DNA of 64,000 nucleotides from Rostrohypoxylon terebratum. Lineage: Eukaryota; Ascomycota; Sordariomycetes; Xylariales; Hypoxylaceae. Under the pieces are notes generated by a model. The model saw only the letters and a program-made list of their open reading frames with translations. It was not told where the DNA came from and did no database searches. The stretch spans positions 186,001-250,000 of the forward strand of contig MU385882.1 in the NCBI GenBank assembly GCA_022497145.1, written 5' to 3'. Position numbers and translations under genes: made by a program. Positions 1 to 11,203 of this stretch are shown piece by piece (the first letter of the stretch is position 1; each line of letters starts with the position of its first letter).

Positions 1-80
1 TTTCTGGCCGCTGAAGATGCTATACGGCGATTGGTGACTCCAAACCGTTCACCGAGACAATGAAGCTCAGCTGGACCCAT
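1..80 (-). CDS. possible 5' end of a gene running off the left edge
   Basis: A minus-strand ATG at 78-80 opens a frame of 26 codons to the window edge. The same frame also stays open upstream for roughly another 50 codons, so the true start could lie further right. No family is recognisable in so short a piece and no splice site confirms it. It may be chance. Confidence 0.15.
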   Translation of the reverse strand, partial: MGPAELHCLGERFGVTNRRIASSAAR

Positions 81-730
81 TCCTGTACCTCGCGAGCCGA
101 TAAGGTCAGTGTATTTGTCGCCAGCTATGTCGTGATCGTGAAAGACAGGAATAGGGTGGGAAGTCGAAAAGAAGGGAAAGGGGTGCGATTGACGATATGG
201 ATATGAAAGACAGGGAATTAATAATGAACAAAATAAAAAATAAAAAGCAGCTAAGGTTTAGATAGCGACGTCGATCTTGAAAGTTTATGGCTCATTCATC
301 GATGCCTTGCACTGTATGGGCTAGCTGAAAGGGCGGGTAGTACCCCAGCATTGTCCACTAATAATAGTTGACAGCTTCATCCTGCAGCGATTTATGTGGG
401 TCGAGATACACTGTATCTCGTACCCAGTTTGCACTGCGTATGTCCCCCTCACCCACGTCATTGCACTAGGGCTTCCAGTAACCCGCGATTGAAGGCGCGA
501 CCCTCTCAATGTTCATAGTTCAGGCGATCAAACTCCAAAGTTGTCAGCCTCAACCCACAGCTCTCTCTGCCTTACCACTTACCCCTACCACTGGGCACTT
601 ACCTGCTTACCTTCATTTTTACCTTTATCTTAGATATCATCACTATCGCTATATCTTTCATGATAATCAACACCGTGAACTCTACCCGATCACCCATAAA
701 TTGGAAGTCTGTACATTAAATGAGCCGAAC
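81..730. other. intergenic, upstream of the Ybp2/glomulin-like gene
   Basis: This stretch holds a short A-rich tract at about 226-245 and a pyrimidine-rich stretch at about 535-640 of the kind common before fungal start codons. The downstream frame is open from 509 with an earlier ATG, but the conserved protein begins at 731. I see no other gene here. Confidence 0.5.
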
Positions 731-2563
731 ATGCCCGAACTAGCGGAATCGATCAAAGCAATCCAAGAAGGCGCCAAGGAAGACCGCTTCACCTATCTCA
801 CTATCCTCCAATACCATGTCACCTCCCCAGAAATTCTACCCATATTAAATGATGTCCTTCAAGATGGCGACCTCACTCAAGAAATCGGTTGGGATCTCGT
901 GCAGATGCTTCTGAACATCCAAGGTTCGGAAACATGTCTCGAGACGGTGGCCCGCTTAGGAAATCCTCGCGAAGTGGTTATCAAGGTTATGGAAGCCTTG
1001 GAAGGGCTTGCCGTCGCCTGGCATGATGAGGTCATCGTCGATGTCGAGGAACCAGGAGTGATCCCTGACTCAAAAATACCAGGCAAATTCATCACTCTGC
1101 TTGGCATGCTAGCTATTCTTCATCAACGCATTAAGACCAAGTACCCTTCAAGGTTTCTGGGACCATCGCTGGTGAAGGTATTTGAGGCCTATCAGCCCAC
1201 ACCTGAGATGACCGCCTCCATTATCAACCTCGTTTACTCGCTCTCTGGAAAGAAGAGACCGCCTCTTCCTTCCCGAAAATCAAGCATCAATGTCCTGAAT
1301 CCCGATCACGATGGCGATTTATCCAAGAATGCGCCTGATCCAGAAGCTGAACAAGAGGATCCCAAGGAGGATGCCATGCAACGGAAATTGCTTCAATCCT
1401 TTGTCACGTGTATCCTGCAGCGATACGCGAATGCGCATGACATGTTATGGTCGCCTCGGTTGTTAGAGGTGTACAACCCGAAGAAGAACGTGCCAGGTAA
1501 GCAGACGACGACCGAGGCATTCAGGGAAAACGAAGAGCTTCAAAAACGGGATGCGGTGGTTGGCCAGCTAGTTGTGAGTTCCTATTTCGCCCTGCGCCCA
1601 AAATTCTATGGCGATTAACATAATTAGGCCTTACTACGGGATCTTGGCTTAAACAAATGCTCGCCAGAATTCGTGAAAGGCATATATGAAGGACCGACAC
1701 ACACTGACCCTCTAGCTGCCTTCAACGACTTTTCTAGCGTTGACGATATCCACTTGTCACCGGGTGGGTCGGTCTGCCTCGTTGCCTACTGGATCTTCTC
1801 GAAGGATGTCTTCGGTTCGGACAGTCCACGACCTGAAATGCACATCTTCCCTGACCATGCCGCGATGTTAGCGCGGTTCCTTGGCCGGGAAATGCAATCG
1901 GAAATTCTCGCGAGCCCCGGAATCGCTGATGCGCTGCTTGCCATTGGCCTCGGACTCGAGCATCGGCAGCTAATAACGGCAGGCGACGAGGCAAACTTGA
2001 TGGCTTATCACCACAACCTCACACTCATTTCCGTATTCCACCCAGATATAAAAGTCAGGAACGCCGCCACATCATTTGCCGGGTCAGTCCTCCACTCGGA
2101 TCCGGACGACCACAACCGTTTAGAAATCCTCGAAGACTTGTTAGAAAACTGCATGTTCGCCTCCCTTAAAGCATGCTGCATCACGTGGCTCAAGGAAGAG
2201 CTGATCGCCGCCAAACAAGGAAACTTGTCCAACCAATTCTCATCCCCGGACGTCATCGAGAGGCTGCAATATTCTCTGTTCCCCGACATGCTCTCGCTTA
2301 ACGAGTCGAGCACGGAGGCGCTCGTGGATTTTTGGGCGCAGAATAACCTCTTCCTCCTGCAGGTCGCGAATTTCGCGTACTTCCTCTTCACGGGGCTCAA
2401 GGAATTGGTGCCGGCGGGCATGGGAGCGGCTGTGGGACAGCGCTTTGTAGAGCCATTGATAGCGACGACTGAAAAGCTGTCGAAGGCGGAGGGCGCTGAT
2501 GGTGAGGATAGGATGCAGCTGAGCATACTGGCGGATAGGCTGCGCAGTTTAGGGCTGCAATAG
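731..2563 (+). CDS. YAP-binding/ALF4/glomulin-like protein (Kinetochore_Ybp2 family)
   Basis: Two exons, 731-1573 and 1628-2563, are separated by a 54-bp intron (GTGAGT...TAG, phase 0) and give about 592 aa. The protein is all-helical and HEAT-like with no signal peptide or membrane segment. Its N-terminal part (MPELAESIKA..., then EIGWDLVQMLL) resembles the fungal Ybp/Alf4/glomulin family. In yeast, Ybp1 binds Yap1 and supports its peroxide activation, and Ybp2 acts at kinetochores; glomulin is a cullin-RING regulator. An acidic linker lies around residues 190-220. The ATG at 731 was chosen because the family-like sequence starts there; the in-frame ATG at 509 would add a low-complexity leader. 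The family assignment is from memory of the domain and the exact role in this fungus is unknown. Confidence 0.8.
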
Positions 2564-3173
2564 GGGTTGAATGTTGGCTTTTTAGGGAGTGGGGGGTGAG
2601 GGGTTGACGCTGTGCGAACTGAGTGTGAGGGCAGGGATGTTAGGTACCTAAGATAGAGGGATGACCTGGCGATGGAAGTAGATATTACAATTGACTTGAT
2701 GGATGTTCAAAGAAATAAAATGAAGGCATTACTTACTGTGCTATCGTATATCCCGTAGGGTATTAATAGTTTATTCCAGGGCGAAGCGTCACGATGTCTG
2801 TTAAATCTTTTAATGCATTAGGTACCTTGGGAAAAAAAAGCTTCCTGCCAACCACCGCTAAGCATGGGCACTAAACTCGGTATAATCACAGCGGACTTTA
2901 CTACTTAAATCCACTAAACTTAAAGAGAGATCTGCTTGAAAAGCCCTGGAGATTCCCCCACCTCAGCATTAACTGAAAAGGGGCGAAGAATGCCTCTTAA
3001 GACCCATGAACATCTGACTCTTTACGCAATTTTAGCAAGCCATCCTCTCCACGGCCGAGCTTGGCGATCTGCCTGCCTACCACCTCCTCTAGCTTGGCCA
3101 TAGACTCCGGGGGAGCTATATCTATCTCCCCCTTTTCCCATCCTTCAAGCCCATGAGAGAGAAACGCTAAGAC
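2564..3173. other. intergenic between two convergent genes
   Basis: This is the 3' flank of the Ybp2-like gene and the 3' flank of the minus-strand DUF3176 remnant. No reading frame or RNA gene is convincing. Confidence 0.5.
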
Positions 3174-4395
3174 TTAGTTTTTGAATAGTGGATCACCGCA
3201 GGTGAGGATAATGGAAACACAGAGGAGGAGAGCTGTTAAGACTGTTTCTAAGGTAGGAAGAATCATCCAGTACCAACGGACTTGGATATATACTTCCTCA
3301 TGGTATGCATTCCCCAAGAGCGTTTGGATATCTGTGTTAAATCGTGTAGTAATGTCAGTTAAGTAAGCATTGAAAGTTTGTGCCATATTTTTGGTGAAAT
3401 TTACCATATTAAAGGGGACGTTGAAGAGATTAATAAAAGGTAATTCTTTATTATCCAGCATAGTATATATAATACTGATTAAATGCTCAGCACAATAAGT
3501 CCGTGTTGATGATCTGGAATGGTGGCAAGCCATATTTGATAAGTTAAAATCCGGGACTAGCACTAACCTAAGGGCTCTTCGCTCATTGAACCAAACTGAA
3601 TACCACGTGGCGTAGCTGATATGTTATGGAACGTTTTTTCACACCATCTCCATTTGGAATATAAGGTTTCTATAGATGTGATGCTCGTGTCGTTGACGGA
3701 ATTTAACCTTACAATGGTAAGATTTGTGACCAAAGAACCATAGTTATTACAGCCCGTCCATAACGAGTACCCAGGTGTCAGGTCCAGAGAAGATATTGAT
3801 ATAGGTTCGGGGTCAAGGGATATGCCCGTAATTGGAGCACATGGAGTATAGTTTGATGGGATAAGAGTGTAATTACAGGAGTGTATCTGTATATGCGGTG
3901 AAGACGGCGTGTCGAAAGTCCGGCAGATTGCATCGCTTATAGGATCAGGCGAGGCGTCCACGCATATGGCTAACGTGGAAAAGTTCGCCCAAGAGCGCCT
4001 TGTCGCAGGTCCAGGGCAATAAATATCCACCAACCGAGACCTTCTATAGAGATTTTTTTGAAGCGTTTACCAGAAGATTCCCTAGTAGCGCTATTGCCCC
4101 GAGCAGCAGGGGAAGCACAACTCGTAGCGATAGAAACGGACGAAGTTCTCCCAATTGACTGGGGGGGATTTCGGGACTGCACTATCCCCCCTTGTTCAGC
4201 CACACTGGATGACCCAGAAATGGAGTTGTCAATTTGTGCATTATTGGTATTACTCAAGACATCTGTTTGAACATATCGGCATTGTCCTGATACATTCGAA
4301 GGTGAGGTGTTAGAATCAGAATAATCTGCAGATGACGGCAAGAGAGATGTTGCTGCTGTAGAGGTTTCGTCCCTGTTTTCCTGTTCAGTACTCAT
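3174..4395 (-). pseudogene. DUF3176-type membrane protein, internally deleted and frameshifted
   Basis: Three minus-strand frames read in order as one broken gene. The first, from the ATG at 4395, is a Ser/Thr/Asn-rich tail ending in a GLGWW motif, where DUF3176 proteins normally start their first membrane helices. The second frame picks up directly at a CP...SWANFSTLAIC motif, the start of the extracellular Cys/Asn-rich part. The third (from about 3563) carries the C-terminal VRWYWMILP motif and a last membrane helix. The roughly 130-180 residues that usually lie between the WW motif and the CP motif are missing, the join changes frame, and a second frame change lies near 3563 with no convincing intron across it. 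DUF3176 proteins are fungal membrane proteins of unknown function. A mis-called intron at 3563 is possible, but the internal deletion is hard to explain by splicing. Confidence 0.6.
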
Positions 4396-5005
4396 TGCGA
4401 CTAAGAGATAGGTAATATGCTAATGGCGAAAAGGGGCTTTCGAGCTGGGTAGGTGTCTAGGTGCGAAATAGGGGATCATTTCATTTGTAGAATACAATGT
4501 CACTAACATACGGCATTTAGGGTAACAATAAACCCCCACCAGATTCACAGTTAAAGAATCATAGGCGAGTAAACAAACTGTGGGCGATAATTGAATAAAG
4601 GCAATGTAACACTGTCATTTTTTTACATGATCTGTGATTCTGCCTTGGAAGTCACACCAATATGCTCTCCAGATATTAAATGAAGCAGGTCAACTGCCTG
4701 GGTAGGAATGCGCAGTAGCTATGAACGACGGTCTGTCGAAAAGGAAAATCTCAAGTCATAAAGCAACATGGGGTTTCCAGAGGGTTACCGGGAGACTTTG
4801 CTTCTAGGGAGCTTTAGTGGTCTCAGAGTGTAAATAAATTATCTACTAGCACGGGCCCTGGAGGTCTCACACCCGCCATCCATGGATCCATACAGCTGTA
4901 GGACCTAGGTCCATACCCTAACCCCTCCAGTTAGTGCTAGTGCTTTTTCAAGCTTCTTACCTCTTCCCAAAAACCCCAACATTCCTTTTTTCTCTCTTCC
5001 CATCA
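4396..5005. other. intergenic, with a 12-bp perfect palindrome
   Basis: This lies between the DUF3176 remnant start and the P450 stop codon. The perfect palindrome GGACCTAGGTCC sits at 4901-4912. No gene is seen. Confidence 0.5.
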
Positions 5006-6647
5006 TCAAATCCTCCGTCGAAACCTTAGCCTTGCACCCGTTGGTGGAACCATAGCATTTAGCAAAGCCTTCCTTTTGGGTAGCTCCCCGACCAACTCGA
5101 CTTCATAGTTCATTACCATGTAGGCAAGGGATTGTTTAATAACCTGCCCCGCGTACCAGCGTCCCGGACAGGCCCTTTTACCATAGCCCCAAGCTAGAAA
5201 GCTAGGGGTCAGGTCAACAAGGCTCTCCCGCTTCTTCGGGACGCCATTACCATCCACAAGTGGCGATCCTCCAGCTTCCTCGTCGAAAGGATCCGAAAAG
5301 CGAAATGCGTCATATCGCAAAGGATCATCCCAGAAATCCGGGTCTATGTGAACTGGTTGTGACGGGTACATTAACCGGGTGCCAGGCGGACAGATGATGC
5401 CGTTACCAAGGTCCAGTGGCTTGCTTCCGACGATGTCGCGAGGCAGTGAAAGTACGTTTGCATCCGAGAATCTCATTGATTCTCGAATGGCCGAATCGAC
5501 GCGATGAAGCTGTTCGATAGCCTCATCGGAGGCTAATCCATCTGGATAGCGATGGGCCACTGCCTTGCACTCAGCCTCCAGGCCTTCCATGAACCGCTTA
5601 TGGTCGGGACTGGCGCAGATGTTTATGATGGTATGAGCAAACATATAGCTCATAGCATATATAAACATAGTGTTAAGAGAGAGAAGTCGATATGAAATCG
5701 TAGAGGGGTTCATGTGTTCGGGACCATGCTGAGCAGCCCTCGCAACTAGCCATTGAAGAAAATCGCTCTAATGCTGTTAGTACAATATGGATGGCAATTG
5801 ATTGAGCAGCAACACGCACCGGAAGCTCGCCCTCCCCCATTTTTTCATGCTTCTCCCAAAGGCGAATCCGTTCTTCGATCACGGGCACCACGATCTTTCG
5901 GTAACGATCACGGTAGCGCTTCGTTGGAAATGCCAGAATCGGCCCCAAGATTGGTCTCAGAGACGGCGGTACGCAGTTAATGATAGCAGCCGCAGCGAAG
6001 AGATTGTTGGCGAAATGCCTCGTGGCCTCTATTAACTCCTTATCTCGGCAGGTAGGGAAGCCGAGCAAAGTTCGCAAGGCCACGCGAGCGATAATTTGGC
6101 CGCACATATCCCAACCATTAGCTGTCGTCCATTCCGTACTATTCCCCCATAGGTCGTGGAAAGAGTTTTCTAACTCTTCGACCGTGGGAGCGAGCTGGCG
6201 ATTGACATTCCGCTTAGTGAAATCTTTGCGCGAGACTTCAAAGTGGATAACATTCTGAAAGACATTGCGATCAGGGATGAAATATGACAATTGGATACTC
6301 TCGATCAGAGCCCAATAACCGAGGAGCTCGTTATCTGGCCTATTGGTTAGGTGTAGCGCCGACGGCGGGATAACGACAACGGCCTTGCCGGTCCAAATGC
6401 TAGGCAACGCGAAAGGCAGACCCTTTTTGCAAAACTGGTTGTATCCTTCATGGGTGTTTTCTAACAATGTCGTCCAAGAAACAAGAACAGCACGGGTCCA
6501 AGGTAAGAAACCGGATGGGACACCGACTTTGTCGAGTTTATTCCATAACTCATCCTTCTTCGGATCACCTCGCAATAGCACAAGGTACCATGCAAGCACC
6601 ACACCCACGACCAAGGCTACGTTCGATAGATCGATATTCGCGAACAT
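5006..6647 (-). CDS. cytochrome P450 monooxygenase (529 aa)
   Basis: Exon 1 is 5820-6647 and exon 2 is 5006-5767, with a 52-bp phase-0 intron (GTGCGT...TAG). An N-terminal membrane anchor at about residues 5-25 indicates an ER-membrane, heme-thiolate enzyme. ExxR (ESMR) is at about residues 372-375 and the heme-binding loop WGYGKRACPG has its cysteine at about 476, followed by GRWYA. The phenylalanine that usually opens the heme motif is Trp here. The spliced junction DFLQWLVARA is the usual segment before the I helix, which supports the intron. The ATG at 6647 puts the anchor at the very N-terminus; an in-frame ATG at 6734 would add 29 residues. The loop resembles fungal oxidases with a PGRWFA-type signature, such as the CYP68 group, but the substrate cannot be inferred. 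No biosynthetic genes adjoin it. Confidence 0.88.
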
Positions 6648-8178
6648 GATGATGAAACAGTTGAGGAGGTATGAATAGGAATCGAGCGAGGACTTAAAAC
6701 CCCTTATAATGGACTTTAAAAACGCCCTCGTCATAATAGCACTAAAAGCACCCAGCCCTTTTCAATTATTTCGGGCTGCACCCTGCTTCGGTGTTCATGA
6801 AGTAAGGGGGGGCTTAAATAATTATTCTTCAGCTCCAACAACAGTACTTTAAGCGATGCCTTCGTGTAAAAGGCTTCCCTTACATTCTTCCACTGGCATA
6901 AACCTATAATCAATCCTTCCCCTTAGGCCTTACCGCACAAGAAAGTAAGTCTGATTATTTCTTGCTGAAATCACCTATATAGTAGTCTTTCGCGAGAATG
7001 TCTATCAAATTTGATTACGTCTTCATTTGAGACTTCTCTGATAATACTCGGTCTATTGATTACTTGGTCATAGATTTCCATATACTGGATACTTATGAGA
7101 GAGAATCGCCGGTGCTAACATGAGATGAACACAAGGGCTTGACACTAGTCGACAGAACAAAATTAGCTTAACTCGCTTGTTTGCGGTTGGCTTAAGGTGC
7201 GTAACCTACTATAATTACATAGAATGTCCACTAAATTAAGGTCATGGTAGCACTGCAGGCATAGCGTCATGGCGCCTTACTGCCCTATCTGTGTAAGTGC
7301 TACAGGTGGAACTCACCCATCTCTTAACAACAATCAACTCCCTTTATCTAACGACGTAACAGTATTAACTTAGAAACAACAAGAGCGATCCTCTTCTTTT
7401 CCGCAGTGATAAAAACATACATAGTGGTCGTTTCTCCCAGCGTTCCCATAATCTATCTGTTATTTTCAAGGCGTCGCCAGAAATCCACCAGAAACCCTCA
7501 ACTAGGTGATCAGAAAGAAGCGGGCGACGGGTGCATTCATAGCACGAGCTATTCACACCTTTGGGGCTATCGCTTTCCGGAGACAATCGTATACCCAACC
7601 ACTTGGACAGCGATTGGATACGACCCTCGCAAGTCGTGATCTTGAGACGGTAGCTTGTGACACGATGAGGCCTTTAGGTTTTGGTATCGAAGTTGTCCAA
7701 GAGGGTGGTCTGTAATTGATTCTCCCAGTTCTGACGCTAAGTATGCTTGAAGAATTATAGGTCAATGGGTGAAAGTGGACGGCGACTTTCCAGTGTCTTC
7801 AGGTACGTGGGGCGGGCATTGTCGGCAGGTAATAGTGGCACATGGATACCTGTAGTAACCGTTTTGCAGGGTCAGGTCCAGTGCCGGGGTTCTGCGTGCG
7901 TATGAAAAGGGGCTAATTGAATTATTAGGTGGTACCCCAACCCGATATCTCCAGAAAGGATCTTCTTTCAACCTAAACGCGAGCGATGGTTTTCACAAGT
8001 GCGCGTGAGATCCGTGACTCGGGTTTGAGGTCAATTGAAGAGTTCTAGAGTGTTGACTAGGACTTTGGTCAACTTAATGAGACTCAAAACGAAGCATGAG
8101 ACTTTTTACCACTTACAATGTACATTTTTGACGACATATGGTGCTTTAGTACAGCATAGAGTAGTTTTTTAACTCAAT
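6648..8178. other. gene-poor spacer
   Basis: Only short frames without splice support or recognisable motifs occur here. The first few hundred bases are the P450 promoter side. The rest shows nothing I can assign. Confidence 0.4.
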
Positions 8179-8580
8179 TCAGTGTGAACGAGATATCTCG
8201 TAGAGACCGAGCTTTGACCGGATACCCCTATACCCACGTTCTCTCATTGTAGGACTACGCGATTTGGCCATCCTCTTGAGAAACATCGTCGTTGGGGTTT
8301 TAGGGGGTCTGGGCATTTCCGGGTAGAATGGTTTGTGGTCTAGACTAAGGGCGGCCATCTTCTTAGTCAGGAACTCGATGTCGACCGCGTTTTTCTTGTA
8401 TAGAGACATCTTGAGCAAAAGCTTATTCGGTAATCGGTTCTCTTGTCGCAGGTGGCTATGGAAACCAGTCCAGGCGGTAGTGTAGTAGACAAGCAGGTAT
8501 ACGTTTGAATTTAGGAAACAGTAGTTGGCGTTGACAAGAGCTGGTGCCCTCAACGGGTATATATTTAAGAAATTATTCAT
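8179..8580 (-). CDS. small hypothetical ORF
   Basis: This uninterrupted frame would encode 133 aa from an ATG at 8580, or 76 aa from an internal ATG. The C-terminal half is basic and Pro-rich and the N-terminal half has Tyr/Leu-rich stretches. I do not recognise a family. With no intron, domain or neighbour to support it, this may be a chance frame. Confidence 0.18.
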   Translation of the reverse strand: MNNFLNIYPLRAPALVNANYCFLNSNVYLLVYYTTAWTGFHSHLRQENRLPNKLLLKMSLYKKNAVDIEFLTKKMAALSLDHKPFYPEMPRPPKTPTTMFLKRMAKSRSPTMRERGYRGIRSKLGLYEISRSH

Positions 8581-9099
8581 GTTTTCTCCGATAGTATTTC
8601 TCTATTAACGTTCTTGCTAAGGCGGTATGGCTGAGTATGGTGGCGTTTAGAGTCGAAGACGGATAAGGGGATGAAAGATATCAGTAGCCAAACTTTATAT
8701 ATTTTTATACTTTTCCTTAAGCTAAAAGCCACATCAATGCTCCTGCTCTGATATTTGCCTAGGTTAGGTTCAAGCTTTTGCTCGTGAATATAATTCGATG
8801 TAGTCTTACTGTCATCTCATGGTGAATGAGCTTCCATGTGTGTTGGGATGACGACTCAATCAACTTAACTTCTCGACTTAACCCTAATGTTACTATAACT
8901 ATAGGGCATGTGCCCCGTATACTTCAGATGTTCATATGGGGCGTACCTAAGGCACTTCAAGTTCTCCGAATACGGGCTAGAATCCATCTCCTCAGGCAGT
9001 TCCATCGACAAACCTAACCTGCAACAATAGATGAACCAGGTAATTTATCAAAATTGCGCGTACAAGTACTTCATAGGTGCTTATAGTGGTGGAATTCGA

Positions 9100-9175
9100 T
9101 CTTCAATGGCTCGAACTTAGGACTGTCGGAGCGGGGCAGCTCTACCAAATCAGCGATAGACTCGGGCAGGGCTAA
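9100..9175 (-). other. degenerate tRNA-like relic
   Basis: On the minus strand a TTTGGTAGAGC D-arm segment and a GTTCGAGCC T-loop segment lie about 25-30 bases apart, as in a tRNA. The D stem has a mismatch, the anticodon loop lacks T33 and the acceptor arms do not pair. It is not a functional tRNA; it may be a tRNA pseudogene or a piece of a tRNA-derived SINE. Confidence 0.25.
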
Positions 9176-9993
9176 CCTTCTGATGCCTACGCTGATATAC
9201 GAAACATATACTGGGCTCACACAAAACATACTCAGTCTGTATGGGATACATGTCCGGCACCCTTTGAATAGCTCTCATATATCTCTCCAATATTTCACTG
9301 GTATTTCACCAATATTTCATTTTTATGTCGTGCTTTATGACTCAAATGCCCCAGCGATTTGCTTGTTGTCAACGCCTATCGAGTTTTGTGCTCTAGGGAC
9401 TATGTACTTAGAGCCTTAGATAGGACCTACTAGGTAGGTACTAACTAAGTACAAGCAGATCACCCGTAACCTCGGTGATTTTGTCTCCAAAGAAACAACG
9501 TCCCTCTGGCAATTGGAAATGGGCGATGGACGCTTCTAACATGAGAAGGACGTATCCGATGTTTGACGTTAATCAGCAACTTGCATAGGCGTAAGCTAAA
9601 TCTGGGGATTCAACGTCCTTGACTGCCCTTTTAAATTGCTGACGGCTCGAGCCCTGTAGAAGCGCGCTAAGAACTGCAAGATCGGATTGCCACCGTCCGA
9701 AGATTATGGGGCCGCGATGCTACTTAAACGATCTGTCACGATGACTATACACCTTAGCTCGGTCACCTCGCATAAGCCTCATGTGCGAAAACAAGAGGCT
9801 TTCCGAACCGACATGGACCTTTTCACTAATCAGCGATGCCGCCGAGAGGCAAAACTTGACCTCGTATAGGGCTTACCAAGAGGTGAACCTGGATGAAAAA
9901 TGAAAACGATGACAAGGCCGATATGGAGACGATGATCACAATCTCGAGCTGATGTGCTTAGGCGGGTAGGTATGTAGCGCGCGTTGGCTGCAG

Positions 9994-10000
9994 TATATAA
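9994..10000 (+). promoter_or_regulatory. TATA box of the isochorismatase-fold gene
   Basis: TATATAA lies 133 bases upstream of the ATG at 10133, on the right strand and at a plausible distance for a fungal promoter. This is inferred from sequence only. Confidence 0.4.
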
Positions 10001-10132
10001 GGATGATGAGGTTCACGAATGAAGATGTCTCCTTAACCAACAGCCGTCCCTTATTTTCACAGCTCTCAGCACAAGATCGGTGACTATCCAGATTACTTAA
10101 CTTTCTCTGTCTCAACCTACATACAACACAAG

Positions 10133-10980
10133 ATGAAGTTCAGTCAGCTTTCTGCAATGCTATTGGTACTATGTGGCCTTGCCAATGCTTTCACTTACGA
10201 GAGGCTAAATAAGAATGATACTGTGGGTGCCCCTTTCTCAGACCTTCACGAAACCCTTCGACGCGCGCTTACTCTACTAAACCGAAGCTGCTCCTCATCG
10301 TCGACATGCAGGAGGGACTCTTCAGCATAGCCCGTGATTACGACCACGCCGTATATCGCAACGCCATGTACGCCCACGCGGCCCTCGGAAAGGCATTCGA
10401 CTTACCGGTAGTGATGACCTCTTCATCTCAATCTGGTCCTAACGGCCCACTGCCAGACGAGTTTCTCGAGTGGTACCCAAACGCGCCGCTCATCCAGCGC
10501 CAAGGGGAGGTAGACGCCTGGGATAATCCCCAGTTCAGGGAAGCTGTCATCGCGGCGAACAAGTCGCAGATCTTGCTTGCGGGCATTACGACCGACGTCT
10601 GTGAGTCTATCTCCAATCCCCCCCTTTAATCCCGTTTCTCTGATAGACCACTCACGACGGCTCCTTCAGGCACGACGTTCTTGGCGCTTTCCCTGCGTGA
10701 GGCTGGATACACGGTTTTCGCGAACCACGAGGCGTCAGGGACGGCCAGCGTAGACATCCGCGAGAACGCGAACGAGCGCATGAGGGCCGCCGGCGTCCAC
10801 GTCCTGTCGTACTTTGCCATCTTGTGCGAGCTGATGCGCGACTGGCGCAACGTACCCGGCGCCCAGCAGCTGTTCCCCGTCCTCGACCAGTACTACCCTG
10901 CTTACGGCATGGTCGCTAGGGCTCACAGGGCTGCCGTGAATAACGGTACCGTCCTGTCGGGTGAGGATATCCTGGCGTAA
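10133..10980 (+). CDS. secreted isochorismatase-family cysteine hydrolase (237 aa)
   Basis: Three exons, 10133-10222, 10288-10600 and 10670-10980, have introns of 65 and 69 bp in phases 0 and 1 (GTGGGT...AAG; GTGAGT...CAG). Exon 1 encodes a signal peptide (MKFSQLSAMLLVLCGLANA) and then ERLNKNDT. Splicing joins this to LLLIVDMQEGLF, the start of the isochorismatase fold. The expected triad is visible: Asp in VDMQ, Lys in the ANKSQILLAGI strand and Cys in TTDVC. The family hydrolyses isochorismate, nicotinamide or related amides. The YcaC-like length and the PNAPLIQRQGEVDAW segment fit the YcaC/unknown-substrate branch better than true isochorismatases. Most members are cytosolic, so the signal peptide on its own short exon is unusual. 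The substrate is unknown. Confidence 0.82.
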
Positions 10981-11203
10981 ATGTTAGCTGTTAGGGACTA
11001 GGTAATGTTATACAGTTGGCAGTGCTTTGCTCGTTGGTGTCTTGGTCGAGTGATGAAGACTCAAGGGGAGTAAAGAGGTTGAGAAGCGGAATAACAAATT
11101 ATAATTTTCGATTCTTGCGCTCGTTCAACCTCCATGTAGTGGGGCAATTAATACGTTAATCTAAATTCCACCCCGAGTCAGAAACTCCCTACCTCGCGCA
11201 AGC

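Larger units (their letters stand above)
8581..10132. other. spacer before the isochorismatase-fold gene
   Basis: This spacer contains a degraded tRNA-like sequence near 9100-9175 (minus strand), a CCTACTAGGTAGGTACTA motif at about 9425, and a TATA element close to the next gene. No protein gene is seen. Confidence 0.4.

Noticed and set aside
2008..2526. 172-codon minus-strand frame
   Set aside because: It is antisense to exon 2 of the Ybp2-like gene, whose frame and splice are coherent; this one is Ser/Cys-rich with no motif.
5006..6647. secondary-metabolite cluster around the two P450s and the C6 regulator
   Set aside because: No PKS, NRPS, terpene synthase or DMATS gene is in the window, and the P450s lie 42 kb apart with unrelated genes between.
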